A program made the position numbers and the translations under genes. Under the pieces are notes generated by a model, which was given only the letters and a program-made list of their open reading frames with translations, searched no databases and was not told the DNA's origin. From Lachnospiraceae bacterium (GTDB lineage: Bacteria > Bacillota > Clostridia > Lachnospirales > Lachnospiraceae), in assembly GCA_024684215.1 (NCBI GenBank), contig JAIKXH010000092.1:1-64000 (forward strand): DNA of 64,000 nt, read 5' to 3'. This document shows, piece after piece, positions 21,324-30,545 of the stretch. Position 1 is the first letter of the stretch, and the number at the start of each line of letters is the position of its first letter.

Positions 21324-22736
21324 ATGTCTTCAGAAGTGAGCTATAAGCTTGATTTTGCACACCCCGGAAAGATTTATTTTGTCGGAATCGGCGGAATAAG
21401 CATGAGCGGACTGGTAGAAATATTGGCTGATGCCGGATTTGAGGTGTCCGGCTCTGACAGAGATAAAACTCCCATAACCGAGAAACTTGAAAAAGAGGGC
21501 GTAAAGGTATATTACGGTCAGAAAAAGGAAAATATTACAAAGGATTTGGACTGCGTTGTGTTTACATCCGCAATCAGCAAGGATAATCCGGAGTATATAC
21601 AGACTATGGAACTGGGCCTTCACCACATTAACAGAGGCGAATTGGTAGGACAGATGATGAAAAATTATGGAGTTCCCATTGCTGTAAGCGGTACTCACGG
21701 AAAAACCACCACGACTTCCATGGTCAGCGAGATTTTGCTTGCGGGAGGGGTCAATCCCACCATAAATAACGGTGGTGTTTTGAAGTCGATCGGAGGAAAC
21801 ACAAGAGTCGGAGGGCATGATTATTTTGTTGCAGAAGCTTGCGAGTACACCAACAGTTTCCTTCATTTTTCGCCAAAAATAGGTGTGATAATGAACATCG
21901 AAGAGGACCATCTGGACTTTTTCAAAGATTTGACAGATATCAGGAATTCGTTTAGAAAATTTGCCGAGCTTCTTCCCGAGGATGGGGCGCTTGTTATATG
22001 CGGAGATATAGAGAATTATCACGAGATAACTTCGGGACTTTTATGTAAGGTTGTAACATTTTCCGCCAAGGGAACCGACTTTTACGGCGCACCCACCGAT
22101 TATAAAGCATACAATATAAGCTATAATAAATTCGGCTGTGCAAGCTTTGATGAGATTAACAAAAGGGGACTTAGAAAGATATCTCTGAAGGTTCCCGGCG
22201 AGCATAATATAACAAATTCGCTTGCCGCTCTTGCGGTTTCAGATATAGTCGGTATAGATTACCAGACTGCCGCTGCGACGGTAAATGATTTCTGCGGTGC
22301 CGACAGGAGGTTTGAATACAAGGGAGAAATAAACGGATTTAGCATAGTGGATGATTACGCACATCACCCCACAGAGATAAATGCAACCATGAAAGCTGCA
22401 TCCATGATAGCTTACAATAAGCTGTATGTTGTATTCCAGCCCCATACATATACCCGAACAAAGAGTTTTTTCAAAGAATTCGTAGATGCTCTTTCACCGG
22501 CTGATGTGGTTATAATGCCTGATATTTATGCCGCACGTGAAAAAGACACACTGGGCATAAGCTCGAAGGATTTATGCGATGCTTTGGAAAAAATAGGGAC
22601 AGAGAGTCATTACATACAGGATTTCAAAGAAATAGAAAAATTCCTTTTGGAAAATTGCACAAAGGGTGATTTGGTAATAACTATGGGAGCCGGAGAAGCT
22701 AATAAAATAGGCGATTCCCTCCTTGCAGGGAAGTAA
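21324..22736 (+). CDS. murC: UDP-N-acetylmuramate--L-alanine ligase
   Basis: The 470-residue Mur ligase has the N-terminal GIGGISMSGLVEIL nucleotide fold, the ATP-binding loop GTHGKTTTTSM and the conserved DDYAHHPTEI motif of MurC. It adds L-Ala to UDP-MurNAc in the cytosol. AAGAGG lies upstream of the ATG. A strong terminator follows immediately. Confidence 0.98.
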   Translation: MSSEVSYKLDFAHPGKIYFVGIGGISMSGLVEILADAGFEVSGSDRDKTPITEKLEKEGVKVYYGQKKENITKDLDCVVFTSAISKDNPEYIQTMELGLHHINRGELVGQMMKNYGVPIAVSGTHGKTTTTSMVSEILLAGGVNPTINNGGVLKSIGGNTRVGGHDYFVAEACEYTNSFLHFSPKIGVIMNIEEDHLDFFKDLTDIRNSFRKFAELLPEDGALVICGDIENYHEITSGLLCKVVTFSAKGTDFYGAPTDYKAYNISYNKFGCASFDEINKRGLRKISLKVPGEHNITNSLAALAVSDIVGIDYQTAAATVNDFCGADRRFEYKGEINGFSIVDDYAHHPTEINATMKAASMIAYNKLYVVFQPHTYTRTKSFFKEFVDALSPADVVIMPDIYAAREKDTLGISSKDLCDALEKIGTESHYIQDFKEIEKFLLENCTKGDLVITMGAGEANKIGDSLLAGK

Positions 22737-22744
22737 TAATCCAC

Positions 22745-22800
22745 AATATCCACAAAAAAGTTTAAGGATCTGGTTAAACTGATTTGTGGATATTTTTTTT
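22745..22800 (+). terminator. Terminator after murC
   Basis: AATATCCACAAA (22745-22756) pairs with TTTGTGGATATT (22783-22794), with an inner GTTTAA/TTAAAC stem, and eight T residues complete the run from 22793 to 22800. The stem sequence itself contains TATCCACA, so it overlaps the DnaA-box-like motif set found just downstream. Confidence 0.85.
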
Positions 22801-22805
22801 GTAAC

Positions 22806-22918
22806 TGTGGATATTTAATGTTTATACATGTTTTTAAGAACAGTAGGCAATACGAGGATAACAGCAAGGTAAATGACACTGTGGTCATATGTTATCCACG
22901 TAATCCACAGTATCCACA
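22806..22918. promoter_or_regulatory. DnaA-box-like cluster with three tandem 9-mers
   Basis: TTATCCACG (22892-22900), TAATCCACA (22901-22909) and GTATCCACA (22910-22918) abut head-to-tail at an exact 9-base pitch. CTGTGGATA at 22806-22814 is an inverted relative. Each differs from the DnaA consensus TTATCCACA by one base or by one end base. They lie upstream of a DnaD/DnaI replication-restart gene pair. DnaA binding is an inference. Confidence 0.5.
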
Positions 22919-23056
22919 TGGTGTCCAATTTATTACCCTTAAAAACCGAATGGGCACTTTGTCCATTTTAAGAACCCGGTCTGTATGGTATAAATATAAA
23001 GGACTTGATTGCGGAGAGATTTATGGCAATTTATACTACAGTCCGGGGGTTTACCA

Positions 23057-24199
23057 ATGTCCGGTTTCACAGTTTTTCAGGATAGCTATATCGGGGCTAC
23101 TATAGTTTCCAATCGCTTTATAGACGAATATATGACAGAGGCCAATGATGCACAGCTCAAGGTATATTTATATCTTGTGCGTATGCTTAATGCTCATCTT
23201 GAGACCAGCCTCGGCGATATTGCCGACAGATTTAATCACACGGAAAAGGACGTTATCCGTGCTTTCAAATACTGGGAGAAAAAAGGGCTTCTTACTATAG
23301 ATTACGACGGCGACAATAATATTGCAGGGGTTCACCTTGTAAACCTTTGCAAGGGTGATTCAAACGGACCTACCGTTGAGTCTACCCATAAATCTGTCAA
23401 GGTCTCTGCACCTTCCGTATCCAAAAAGGATACTATTTCAGATGCGGAAGCTGCAAAAACAGAAGAACCAATGGTTAACGGAACCGTATCTTCCGATGAA
23501 TATACGGAGAATTCTGTTGCAATACCCATGAAGCCTTCTTTTGGTGCAAAAGAATTAAGCGGTTTTTCGAATAAGGGCGGAAAACAGCTTGTTTTCCTTG
23601 CTCAGGCATATTTCGGAAAGCCTGTCACTCAGACCGATCTACAGACACTTGCATATATAAGTCAGATTCTGGAATTTTCCGATGACCTTGTTGACTACTT
23701 ACTTCAGTATTGTGCCGAAAAGGGCAAAAAGGATTTCAGGTATGCCGAAAAAGTAGCCATTGGTTGGAAACAAAACGGAGTGGAAACACCGGAACAGGCC
23801 AAGGGAGCAAGCCTCAGATATGACAGAGGCGTATATGACATTATGAAAAGGCTTGGAAAATCCGGTTCACCTACCGTTAAGGAGATGGAATACATTACAT
23901 CTTGGAGAGACAAAGACGGTTTTTCTGACGAACTTATAATGGAAGCATGTGACCGCGCTGTTTTAAATACAGACAGCAACCGCTTCAGTTATGTGCAGGG
24001 AATTCTCAATAAATGGAAGGCTCAAAACATCACCAATTTAGATGATGTAAAAAGAGTGGATGAGGAATTCAAAAAATCCACTGCACAGAGTTCGTCACAC
24101 AGCGCTTCTCCTAAGAAAAATTCTGCCGGAAGCTTTGGAAACTACAAGCAGAACGATATTGATTACGATGAGCTTTCAAAAAAGATTTATGCAAACTGA
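23057..24199 (+). CDS. DnaD domain replication initiation protein
   Basis: ATG 23057 (MSGFTVFQDSYIGATIVSN) is preferred over an upstream TTG at 23009. The N terminus (to about residue 100) is a winged-helix domain with LEKLGLL-like EKKGLLTIDY. A variable linker follows, then two DnaD/DnaB_2-type C-terminal domains (about 165-245 and 270-345; the second contains EYITSWRDKDGFSDELIMEACDRA with the family YxxxIL-like YVQGILNKW). In Firmicutes such proteins help load the replicative helicase at oriC or restart sites. It is 19 bases upstream of a DnaI-like ATPase, supporting that role. Confidence 0.9.
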   Translation: MSGFTVFQDSYIGATIVSNRFIDEYMTEANDAQLKVYLYLVRMLNAHLETSLGDIADRFNHTEKDVIRAFKYWEKKGLLTIDYDGDNNIAGVHLVNLCKGDSNGPTVESTHKSVKVSAPSVSKKDTISDAEAAKTEEPMVNGTVSSDEYTENSVAIPMKPSFGAKELSGFSNKGGKQLVFLAQAYFGKPVTQTDLQTLAYISQILEFSDDLVDYLLQYCAEKGKKDFRYAEKVAIGWKQNGVETPEQAKGASLRYDRGVYDIMKRLGKSGSPTVKEMEYITSWRDKDGFSDELIMEACDRAVLNTDSNRFSYVQGILNKWKAQNITNLDDVKRVDEEFKKSTAQSSSHSASPKKNSAGSFGNYKQNDIDYDELSKKIYAN

Positions 24200-24218
24200 T
24201 AATGCATGAGGTTTAAAA

Positions 24219-25187
24219 ATGTCACTGACAAATGAACAATATGATTCGATAATGCGCGAATATGATGCCATTAGAAATCGAAATGCCAGAGCAACCACCG
24301 AAAAGCAAAAAATGATATATAATAAGTTTCCGGAGCTTAAAGCCTGGGAAAACAGAGCAGTAACTTTAAAGGTTCAAAAAGTAAAGCAGATCATGGAAGG
24401 AGCACCTCAAAGCAGTATAGATAATCTTGAGGATGAAGCCACCATGCTTCTTGTAAATAGAATGTCACTTTTAGAGAGTAATGGGCTTTCTCCGGAAGAT
24501 TTAGAGCCTATATATGATTGTAAGGATTGCCATGATACCGGGTATATTTACGATTCATACGGAAATAGGGAAAAGTGCCACTGCTTTAGAGAACGTGAGA
24601 TCAATATACTCTATAACCAATCCGGGATCAGGCAGCTTCTTAAACGAGAAAATTTCTCAAAGCTCACATATAAGTATCATGAAGGTGAGGATCTAAACAG
24701 GCTAAAAGGTGCGGTGGATGTATGCAGAGATTTTGTAGATAATTTCGATAAAGAATATAAAAATCTTGTATTAAACGGCACTGTCGGAACCGGAAAAAGC
24801 TTTTTATCATGCTGCATAGCTTCGGAGCTTTTGGAAAGTTACCATTCCGTGATATACTTAAGTGCAATATCGCTTTTTGAGATATTGGCAAAAAAGCAGT
24901 TTTCCGGAGATTACAGTGATAAAGGCGAAGAGACTGAAAACCTTTATGAATGCGACCTGCTTATTATTGACGATCTGGGTACGGAGCTTTCAAACAGTTT
25001 TGTGGCTTCTTCATTGTTTGGTCTTATCAATGAAAGGGATCTGAGGCGTAAATCAACTATCATTTCTACAAATCTTGGTCTGCCCGAAATAAGGGAAAGA
25101 TATGCTGACAGAGTACTGTCGAGACTTACCGGAAATTATATTTTTCTAAAACTTACCGGTAAAGACTTAAGAACTCTTGTCAAATAA
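24219..25187 (+). CDS. DnaC/DnaI-like helicase loader ATPase
   Basis: The 322-residue protein has an N-terminal helical region, a Cys cluster (YDCKDCHDTGYI and EKCHCF, about residues 98-125) that probably binds zinc as in DnaI, and an AAA+ domain. Walker A is GTVGTGKSF and Walker B is LLIIDDLG, with an Arg-finger region near LSRLTGNY. It loads the DnaB-type replicative helicase onto single-stranded DNA. It forms a pair with the upstream DnaD gene. The prs promoter begins inside its 3' end. Confidence 0.92.
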   Translation: MSLTNEQYDSIMREYDAIRNRNARATTEKQKMIYNKFPELKAWENRAVTLKVQKVKQIMEGAPQSSIDNLEDEATMLLVNRMSLLESNGLSPEDLEPIYDCKDCHDTGYIYDSYGNREKCHCFREREINILYNQSGIRQLLKRENFSKLTYKYHEGEDLNRLKGAVDVCRDFVDNFDKEYKNLVLNGTVGTGKSFLSCCIASELLESYHSVIYLSAISLFEILAKKQFSGDYSDKGEETENLYECDLLIIDDLGTELSNSFVASSLFGLINERDLRRKSTIISTNLGLPEIRERYADRVLSRLTGNYIFLKLTGKDLRTLVK

Positions 25188-25206
25188 AGGGTACTTCGTA
25201 TATAAT
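25177..25206 (+). promoter_or_regulatory. Promoter of prs
   Basis: TTGTCA (25177-25182) and a perfect TATAAT (25201-25206) are 18 bases apart. The -35 element lies in the last codons of the helicase-loader gene. Confidence 0.7.
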
Positions 25207-25274
25207 GTCAAAGGTCTTTGGGGGACCGGGGATAAATATATTGTTTATTGCTAAAATTACAGGAGATTTATCTA

Positions 25275-26474
25275 ATGGGTAATCGTGAAGAAAAGAGAAA
25301 TCTTGAGACTATTCCGGTGGGTTCACTCGGAATTATAGCTCTCAAAGGATGCAAAGGACTCGGAGAAAAGGTTGATGCCTTCCTTGTAAAATGGCGTGCC
25401 GAGCGTGAGAGTGAGCATAAAGGATCGCTTGCTTTCGCGGGATATCAGAGGGATACCTACCTCCTCGAGGCAAAGGTTCCGAGATTCGGATCCGGTGAAG
25501 CAAAAGGACAGATTTTGGAATCTGTTCGCGGAACAGATCTTTTCCTTTTGGTTGATGTACTTAACTATTCTCAGACATATTCTCTTTGCGGACATGAGAA
25601 TCATATGTCTCCCGATGACCATTATCAGGATTTAAAGAGAATTATAGCTGCCGTCGGCGGTAAGGCGAGAAGAATCACCGTAATAATGCCTTTCTTATAT
25701 GAAAGCCGTCAGCACAAGAGAACGGCCAGAGAGTCTCTTGACTGCGCTATTGCGCTTCAGGAACTCGTTAAAATGGGTGTTGATAATATTATTACTTTTG
25801 ACGCTCACGACCCCAGAGTACAGAATGCTATTCCTCTAAGCGGTTTTGAGACTGTTCAGCCCGCTTATCAGTTTATAAAAGGTCTTCTTAAAAACTACGG
25901 CGGACTTCAGATTGATGCCGATCATATGATGGTTATCAGCCCGGATGAAGGCGGAATGAAGAGAGCTATCTATATTGCCAACGTGCTGGGACTTGATATG
26001 GGTATGTTCTATAAGAGACGCGACTATACAAGAGTTGTTGATGGAAGAAATCCTATCCTTGCGCATGAATTCCTCGGAAGTGATGTAGAGGGCAAGGACA
26101 TGATCATTATTGACGATATGATCTCATCCGGTGAGAGCGTGCTTGAAGTTGCGGCAGCTCTTAAAGAAAGAAAAGCCAATCGAATCTTTGTATTTGCAAC
26201 ATTTGGACTTTTCACCAGCGGACTGGAGAAGTTTGATAAAGCTTTTGAAGAGGGACTTATCACAAGAGTTCTTACAACCAACCTTATTTACCAGACACCG
26301 GAGCTTTTGGACAGGGAGTGGTATATCAACTGTGATATGAGTAAATATATAGCTTATATTATTGATACATTAAACCATGATTCATCCATTTCCGACCTGC
26401 TTAATCCCAATGAGAGGATTCAGAATATTGTTTCCAGATATAAGAACGGTGAACTGGAGATCAATCAAAAATAA
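25275..26474 (+). CDS. prs: Ribose-phosphate pyrophosphokinase (PRPP synthetase), long form
   Basis: ATG 25275 (MGNREEKRN) lies nine bases after AGGAG; an earlier in-frame start at 25248 is unlikely. The product has the PRPP synthetase features ITVIMPFLYESRQHKR (catalytic flexible loop), VISPDEGGMKRA and the PRPP-binding loop MIIIDDMISSGESV. At 399 residues it is longer than the classical 315-residue enzyme, with an N-terminal extension seen in a clostridial subgroup. It makes PRPP from ribose 5-phosphate and ATP, feeding upp among others. Confidence 0.93.
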   Translation: MGNREEKRNLETIPVGSLGIIALKGCKGLGEKVDAFLVKWRAERESEHKGSLAFAGYQRDTYLLEAKVPRFGSGEAKGQILESVRGTDLFLLVDVLNYSQTYSLCGHENHMSPDDHYQDLKRIIAAVGGKARRITVIMPFLYESRQHKRTARESLDCAIALQELVKMGVDNIITFDAHDPRVQNAIPLSGFETVQPAYQFIKGLLKNYGGLQIDADHMMVISPDEGGMKRAIYIANVLGLDMGMFYKRRDYTRVVDGRNPILAHEFLGSDVEGKDMIIIDDMISSGESVLEVAAALKERKANRIFVFATFGLFTSGLEKFDKAFEEGLITRVLTTNLIYQTPELLDREWYINCDMSKYIAYIIDTLNHDSSISDLLNPNERIQNIVSRYKNGELEINQK

Positions 26475-26565
26475 AGTTTGCTACAGATTAAAACAAAGTA
26501 CCTTTGTCATATTGACCGGGGACAACAATAAAAAAGTTTACAAATGTTAATCTAATTGTGTTCAC

Positions 26566-26606
26566 AAATGTCAACCTAACGCGCAAGCATAGGTTGACAT
26601 TTTTTT
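26566..26606 (+). terminator. Hairpin with T run: prs terminator overlapping BirA-type operator 1
   Basis: AAATGTCAACCTA (26566-26578) pairs perfectly with TAGGTTGACATTT (26590-26602), followed by more T. Read as DNA, ATGTCAACC, 15 bases, GGTTGACAT (26568-26600) also has the exact layout of a BirA biotin operator. Its right arm contains TTGACA (26594-26599), which could be a -35 element with GATAAT at 26615-26620 as the -10, though the spacer is only 15 bases. Confidence 0.7.
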
Positions 26607-26631
26607 GATATAATGATAATCTTTTCGAAGA

Positions 26632-26664
26632 TTGATAACCATACATCCGGAGTAGGGTTAACAA
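26632..26664 (+). promoter_or_regulatory. BirA-type biotin operator 2 upstream of bioY
   Basis: TTGATAACC (26632-26640), 15 bases, then GGTTAACAA (26656-26664) matches the known Firmicutes BirA operator (inverted TTGTTAACC half-sites separated by about 14-16 bases) with one mismatch. It lies 30 bases before bioY and should repress it when biotin is plentiful. Confidence 0.75.
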
Positions 26665-26694
26665 TCAAATAACAGAAATGAGAGAAATAAAAAA

Positions 26695-27303
26695 ATGAGT
26701 AATGCAGCGACAGAAACAAATGTATCAAAAAATGAAACTTCTAAGAACAATAAGGTGAATATTGACAGTAAATTCAGAACTATTGACCTGGTGTTTATAG
26801 CAGTGTGTGCGGCACTGATAGCCGTATGCTCATGGATATCGATCCCTATGACTGTACCTTTTACCCTTCAGACCTTTGCGGTATTTTTTGCGGTATATTT
26901 TTTAGGCGGTAAAAAAGGAACAATTTCAGTACTGATCTATATCCTCATAGGAGCTGTAGGAGTGCCTGTGTTTGCAGGCTTCAAGGGCGGCCCCGGGGCA
27001 CTGTTTGGAACAACCGGCGGCTATATCATCGGATTTATTTTCACCGCACTGGTATTTTGGCTTATGACAAAGCTGTTAGGCAGAAAACTATGGGTGGAAA
27101 TTGTCGCAATGGTATTGGGATTATTGGTATGTTATGCCTTTGGTACAGCCTGGTTTATGATAGTCTATGCCAGAAATACAGGTGCCATTTCACTTGCAAC
27201 CGCACTCGGCTGGTGTGTATTTCCTTTTATCTTGCCCGATCTTGCTAAGATGGCACTCGCTCTTGCACTTGGAAAAACCATCAGAAAAGTAATAAAATGG
27301 TAA
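26695..27303 (+). CDS. bioY: Biotin transporter BioY (ECF transporter S component)
   Basis: The 202-residue protein has six predicted transmembrane segments after a hydrophilic N-terminal stretch of about 27 residues. It contains the BioY signatures PFTLQTFAVFFAVYFLGGKKG and FKGGPGALFGTTGGYIIGF. It binds biotin and works with the shared energy-coupling module, which is not in the window. Two BirA-type operators upstream support the substrate. Confidence 0.95.
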   Translation: MSNAATETNVSKNETSKNNKVNIDSKFRTIDLVFIAVCAALIAVCSWISIPMTVPFTLQTFAVFFAVYFLGGKKGTISVLIYILIGAVGVPVFAGFKGGPGALFGTTGGYIIGFIFTALVFWLMTKLLGRKLWVEIVAMVLGLLVCYAFGTAWFMIVYARNTGAISLATALGWCVFPFILPDLAKMALALALGKTIRKVIKW

Positions 27304-27435
27304 TATTTATTAAAAAATCCGCAATAAAAAAGTCAAACATTGTTACTATTTTGAGCTTTCATTCGTCAATTTGGCGAAAAATTGTATAAATTAGATAGAA
27401 AATTAACAAAATTCCAAAAGGATTTGTGTAAATTA

Positions 27436-27464
27436 TTCCATATATTCGCAAATAGTGTTATAAT
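27436..27464 (+). promoter_or_regulatory. Probable promoter of glgC-glgD
   Basis: A perfect TATAAT at 27459-27464 has only a weak -35 (TTCCAT, 27436-27441) at 17 bases. An activator or extended contact would be expected. Confidence 0.4.
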
Positions 27465-27526
27465 AATGCCATGTTTATATGAGTTCTTCAGGTCTTACAA
27501 AAATTAACCTGAGAACTGGAGGGTGT

Positions 27527-28795
27527 ATGGTTAAAAAGGAAATGATTGCCATGCTACTTGCTGGCGGACAAGGCAGTCGCCTTGGAGTTTTGACATCAAA
27601 GGTTGCAAAACCGGCGGTTGCATTCGGCGGAAAATATAGAATTATAGACTTTCCGCTTTCTAGTTGCATCAATTCCGGCGTAGATACTGTGGGTGTGCTT
27701 ACTCAGTATCAGCCTCTACGCCTGAATACCCACATCGGCATCGGTATTCCGTGGGATTTGGATCGAAACATCGGTGGAGTCAGTGTTCTTCCTCCTTATG
27801 AGAGGAGTGAGAACAGTGAATGGTACACCGGTACGGCGAATGCTATTTACCAGAATATCGAATATATGGAAAGCTTTAATCCGGAATATGTTCTCATTCT
27901 TTCAGGAGACCATATATACAAGATGGATTACGAGGTAATGCTTGATTTCCATAAAGCTAACAAGGCTGATGTTACAATCGCTGTTATGCCTGTTCCTATG
28001 GAGGAGGCCAGCCGATTTGGAATCATGATAGCTGATGAGAATAAGCGCATTACAGACTTTGAGGAAAAGCCTGCAAAGCCTCGCAGCAATCTTGCAAGTA
28101 TGGGTATTTATATCTTCTCATGGAAGACGCTTAAGGCTGCTTTCACAGCTCTTAAGGATCAGCCAAACCTTGACTTTGGAAAACATGTTATTCCTTATTG
28201 CCATGAAAAAGGAAAACTTCTATATGCGTATGAATTTAACGGATATTGGAAGGATGTGGGAACCCTTAGCTCATATTGGGAAGCTAATATGGAGCTTATC
28301 GATATTGTTCCTGAATTCAACCTTTATGAAGAGTACTGGAAGATTTATACCAAGTCCGAAATTCAGCCCCCTCAGTATTTTTCAAGAGAGAGTAAGGTGG
28401 ATAAATCCATTATTGGTGAGGGCTCTGAAATATACGGAGAGGTTTACAATTCCGTAATAGGTTGCGGAGTTACAATCGGTAAGGGTACGATAGTCAGGGA
28501 TTCAATTATAATGAACCAGACTCGTATAGGAGAAGGAAGCGAACTTTACAAAGCGATTGTGGCCGAGGATACCGTGATCGGCAACAATGTAAAGCTTGGC
28601 ATAGGAGAGGAAGTCGAAAACGATACTGCACCTCATATTTATAATCACGGATTAGTCACTGTCGGAGAACGGAGTATTATTCCTGACGGAGTTACCGTAG
28701 GAAAGAATTCCGTAGTCTTTGGCGAAACCACAGCAGCGGATTACCCGGGTGGCAATCTTCCCAGTGGTAAAACTTTGATTAAGGTAGGTGATTAA
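27527..28795 (+). CDS. glgC: Glucose-1-phosphate adenylyltransferase
   Basis: ATG 27527 ([20 protein letters not shown]) follows CTGGAGGG; an upstream ATG at 27479 lacks a good ribosome site. The nucleotidyltransferase domain has [10 protein letters not shown], the [20 protein letters not shown]-type motif and [11 protein letters not shown] left-handed beta-helix C terminus follows. The 422-residue enzyme makes ADP-glucose, the committed glycogen precursor. Confidence 0.96.
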   Translation: MVKKEMIAMLLAGGQGSRLGVLTSKVAKPAVAFGGKYRIIDFPLSSCINSGVDTVGVLTQYQPLRLNTHIGIGIPWDLDRNIGGVSVLPPYERSENSEWYTGTANAIYQNIEYMESFNPEYVLILSGDHIYKMDYEVMLDFHKANKADVTIAVMPVPMEEASRFGIMIADENKRITDFEEKPAKPRSNLASMGIYIFSWKTLKAAFTALKDQPNLDFGKHVIPYCHEKGKLLYAYEFNGYWKDVGTLSSYWEANMELIDIVPEFNLYEEYWKIYTKSEIQPPQYFSRESKVDKSIIGEGSEIYGEVYNSVIGCGVTIGKGTIVRDSIIMNQTRIGEGSELYKAIVAEDTVIGNNVKLGIGEEVENDTAPHIYNHGLVTVGERSIIPDGVTVGKNSVVFGETTAADYPGGNLPSGKTLIKVGD

Positions 28796-28797
28796 CC

Positions 28798-29916
28798 ATG
28801 AGAGCAATCGGTATTATATTAGCCGGCGGAAGCAATCACCGCATGGATGTACTTTCTCAAAAAAGAGCCGTGTGCGCGATGCCTATAGCAGGTAGTTACA
28901 GAAGCATTGATTTTACTTTAAGCAATATGTCAAACTCCCATATTCAGAAGGTAGCTGTACTTACCCAGTACAATGCGGGAAGCCTTAATGAACATTTGAA
29001 TTCATCCAAGTGGTGGGACTTTGGACGTAAGCAGGGCGGACTTTATGTACTTACTCCCGCAGTTACTGCCGAGAACAGTAACTGGTACCGCGGAACCGCT
29101 GATGCTATTTATCAGAACCTCAGCTTTTTAAAGAAGAGTCACGAACCCTATGTTGTAATCGCTAACGGTGACTGCGTATACAAGATGGACTTCAATAAAG
29201 TATTGGAGTATCATATCGACAAAAAGGCAGATATAACTGTTGTGTGCTCCGAACTTCCGGAGGGATCCGCTATCGAAAGATACGGTACCATCACCATGAA
29301 TGATGATAACAGGATCGAGGAGTTTGAAGAAAAGCCTTTACAGGCGAAATCAAGTATTGTATCATGTGGCGTGTACGTAATTCGTCGTCGCCAGCTCATA
29401 GAGATGATCGAAAAGAGCGCACAGGAAGACAGATACGACTTTGTGAGAGACATTCTCATTAGGTACAAAGATATCAAGAGGATATACGGTTATAAAACTA
29501 CGGAATACTGGAGAAATATAGCCGCAGTCGACGATTATTTCAACACAAATATGGATTTCCTCAAGAAAGAAGTAAGAGATTATTTCTTCCGTTCACATCC
29601 GGATATTTATTCAAAGGTTGACGATTTGCCCCCGGCGAAGTATAATCCAGGTGCAGCTATTAATAACAGTCTTGTATCCAGTGGTTGTATAGTTAACGGT
29701 GTTATAGAGGATTCCGTTATCTTTAAAAAGAGTTACATTGGCAATAATACGACCATAAAGAACTCAATAATTCTTAACGATGTTTATATAGCTGACAATG
29801 TAACTATAGAAAACTGTATTATTGAAAGTCATAGCACTATTAAGGCCGGTTCCTACTACAAGGGAGACAATGGAGTAAAGATTGTCGTAGAAAGGAACGA
29901 GCGGTACACAATTTAA
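28798..29916 (+). CDS. glgD: GlgD, regulatory-type subunit of ADP-glucose pyrophosphorylase
   Basis: The 372-residue paralogue of GlgC starts two bases after the glgC stop. It keeps the fold (IILAGGSNHRMDVLSQKRAVCAMPIAG-type opening, GDCVYKMDF) but differs at catalytic-loop positions: GGSNHRMD replaces GGQGSRLG. In Firmicutes GlgD boosts GlgC activity in a mixed tetramer. Co-transcription with glgC is almost certain. Confidence 0.93.
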   Translation: MRAIGIILAGGSNHRMDVLSQKRAVCAMPIAGSYRSIDFTLSNMSNSHIQKVAVLTQYNAGSLNEHLNSSKWWDFGRKQGGLYVLTPAVTAENSNWYRGTADAIYQNLSFLKKSHEPYVVIANGDCVYKMDFNKVLEYHIDKKADITVVCSELPEGSAIERYGTITMNDDNRIEEFEEKPLQAKSSIVSCGVYVIRRRQLIEMIEKSAQEDRYDFVRDILIRYKDIKRIYGYKTTEYWRNIAAVDDYFNTNMDFLKKEVRDYFFRSHPDIYSKVDDLPPAKYNPGAAINNSLVSSGCIVNGVIEDSVIFKKSYIGNNTTIKNSIILNDVYIADNVTIENCIIESHSTIKAGSYYKGDNGVKIVVERNERYTI

Positions 29917-30024
29917 ATTTGCTTACATCATTGACTGACCGTTGCCTAGAAATAGACACGGTCGGTTTGTGGTTAAGGGGACTTGCGTCTCGGAATAAAA
30001 TAGAATATAGGAGTGTAGTACGCA

Positions 30025-30285
30025 ATGGAAATTACGGATGTAAGAGTTCGCAAAACTACGAAAGAGGGTAAGATGAGAGCGGTAGTCTCAATTACTCTTG
30101 AAGATGAGTTTGTTATTCATGACATTAAAGTCATTGAGGGCGAACGAGGACTATTTATTGCGATGCCAAGTAAGAAGTCGGCTGACGGTGAGTATCGTGA
30201 TATCGCACATCCGATTAATTCAGCAACGAGAGAAAAAATACAGAAGATTATCCTTGAAGCATACAACAATGCTGAAGAGGAGTAG
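30025..30285 (+). CDS. spoVG: Septation/regulatory protein SpoVG
   Basis: The 86-residue product begins [19 protein letters not shown] and contains [11 protein letters not shown] and [19 protein letters not shown], the SpoVG hallmarks. SpoVG binds RNA/DNA and influences division and gene expression in Firmicutes. A long 108-base leader with a short hairpin separates it from glgD. Presence does not by itself prove sporulation. Confidence 0.95.
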   Translation: MEITDVRVRKTTKEGKMRAVVSITLEDEFVIHDIKVIEGERGLFIAMPSKKSADGEYRDIAHPINSATREKIQKIILEAYNNAEEE

Positions 30286-30371
30286 GCAGCGGTTCGAAAC
30301 TGAAAGAGTCGTAAGGCGAATTCCCGCCCGGGAACTGCGGGAATGAAAAAACAATTGAATAAGGCAAACGA

Positions 30372-30413
30372 AACAGAAAGGAATTCTATAGGTAATTCTT
30401 TTCTGTTTTTTTG
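30372..30413 (+). terminator. Terminator after spoVG
   Basis: AACAGAAAGGAATT (30372-30385) pairs with AATTCTTTTCTGTT (30394-30407) with one G-T pair, followed by a run of T. A second short hairpin (ATTCCCG/CGGGAAT, 30320-30344) lies just upstream. Confidence 0.85.
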
Positions 30414-30416
30414 TGT

Positions 30417-30445
30417 TTGACTGTACTTAGGAATTTTTTTATAGT
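30417..30445 (+). promoter_or_regulatory. Promoter of pth-mfd
   Basis: TTGACT (30417-30422) and TATAGT (30440-30445) are exactly 17 bases apart, directly after the spoVG terminator. Confidence 0.75.
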
Positions 30446-30545
30446 AAAATCATAGAACGGCCTGAAAGTAAAGAATTATAATAATTACATTGATGGTTTT
30501 GGATTAAATACAGCAATTTGTAAAGTTTTGTCGGAGGAAGTATCT

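Noticed and set aside
22818-23105. 95-codon open frame overlapping the DnaD start
   Set aside because: It has no good ribosome site, runs through the DnaA-box-like repeats and overlaps the DnaD gene in a different frame.
29917-30024. Sigma-H-type promoter for spoVG, as in Bacillus
   Set aside because: I could not align a sigma-H -35/-10 pair with the correct spacing in the 108-base leader.
30290-30345. GGTTCGAA-containing stretch after spoVG that resembles a tRNA T-arm
   Set aside because: No acceptor stem, anticodon arm or D-arm could be formed around it.
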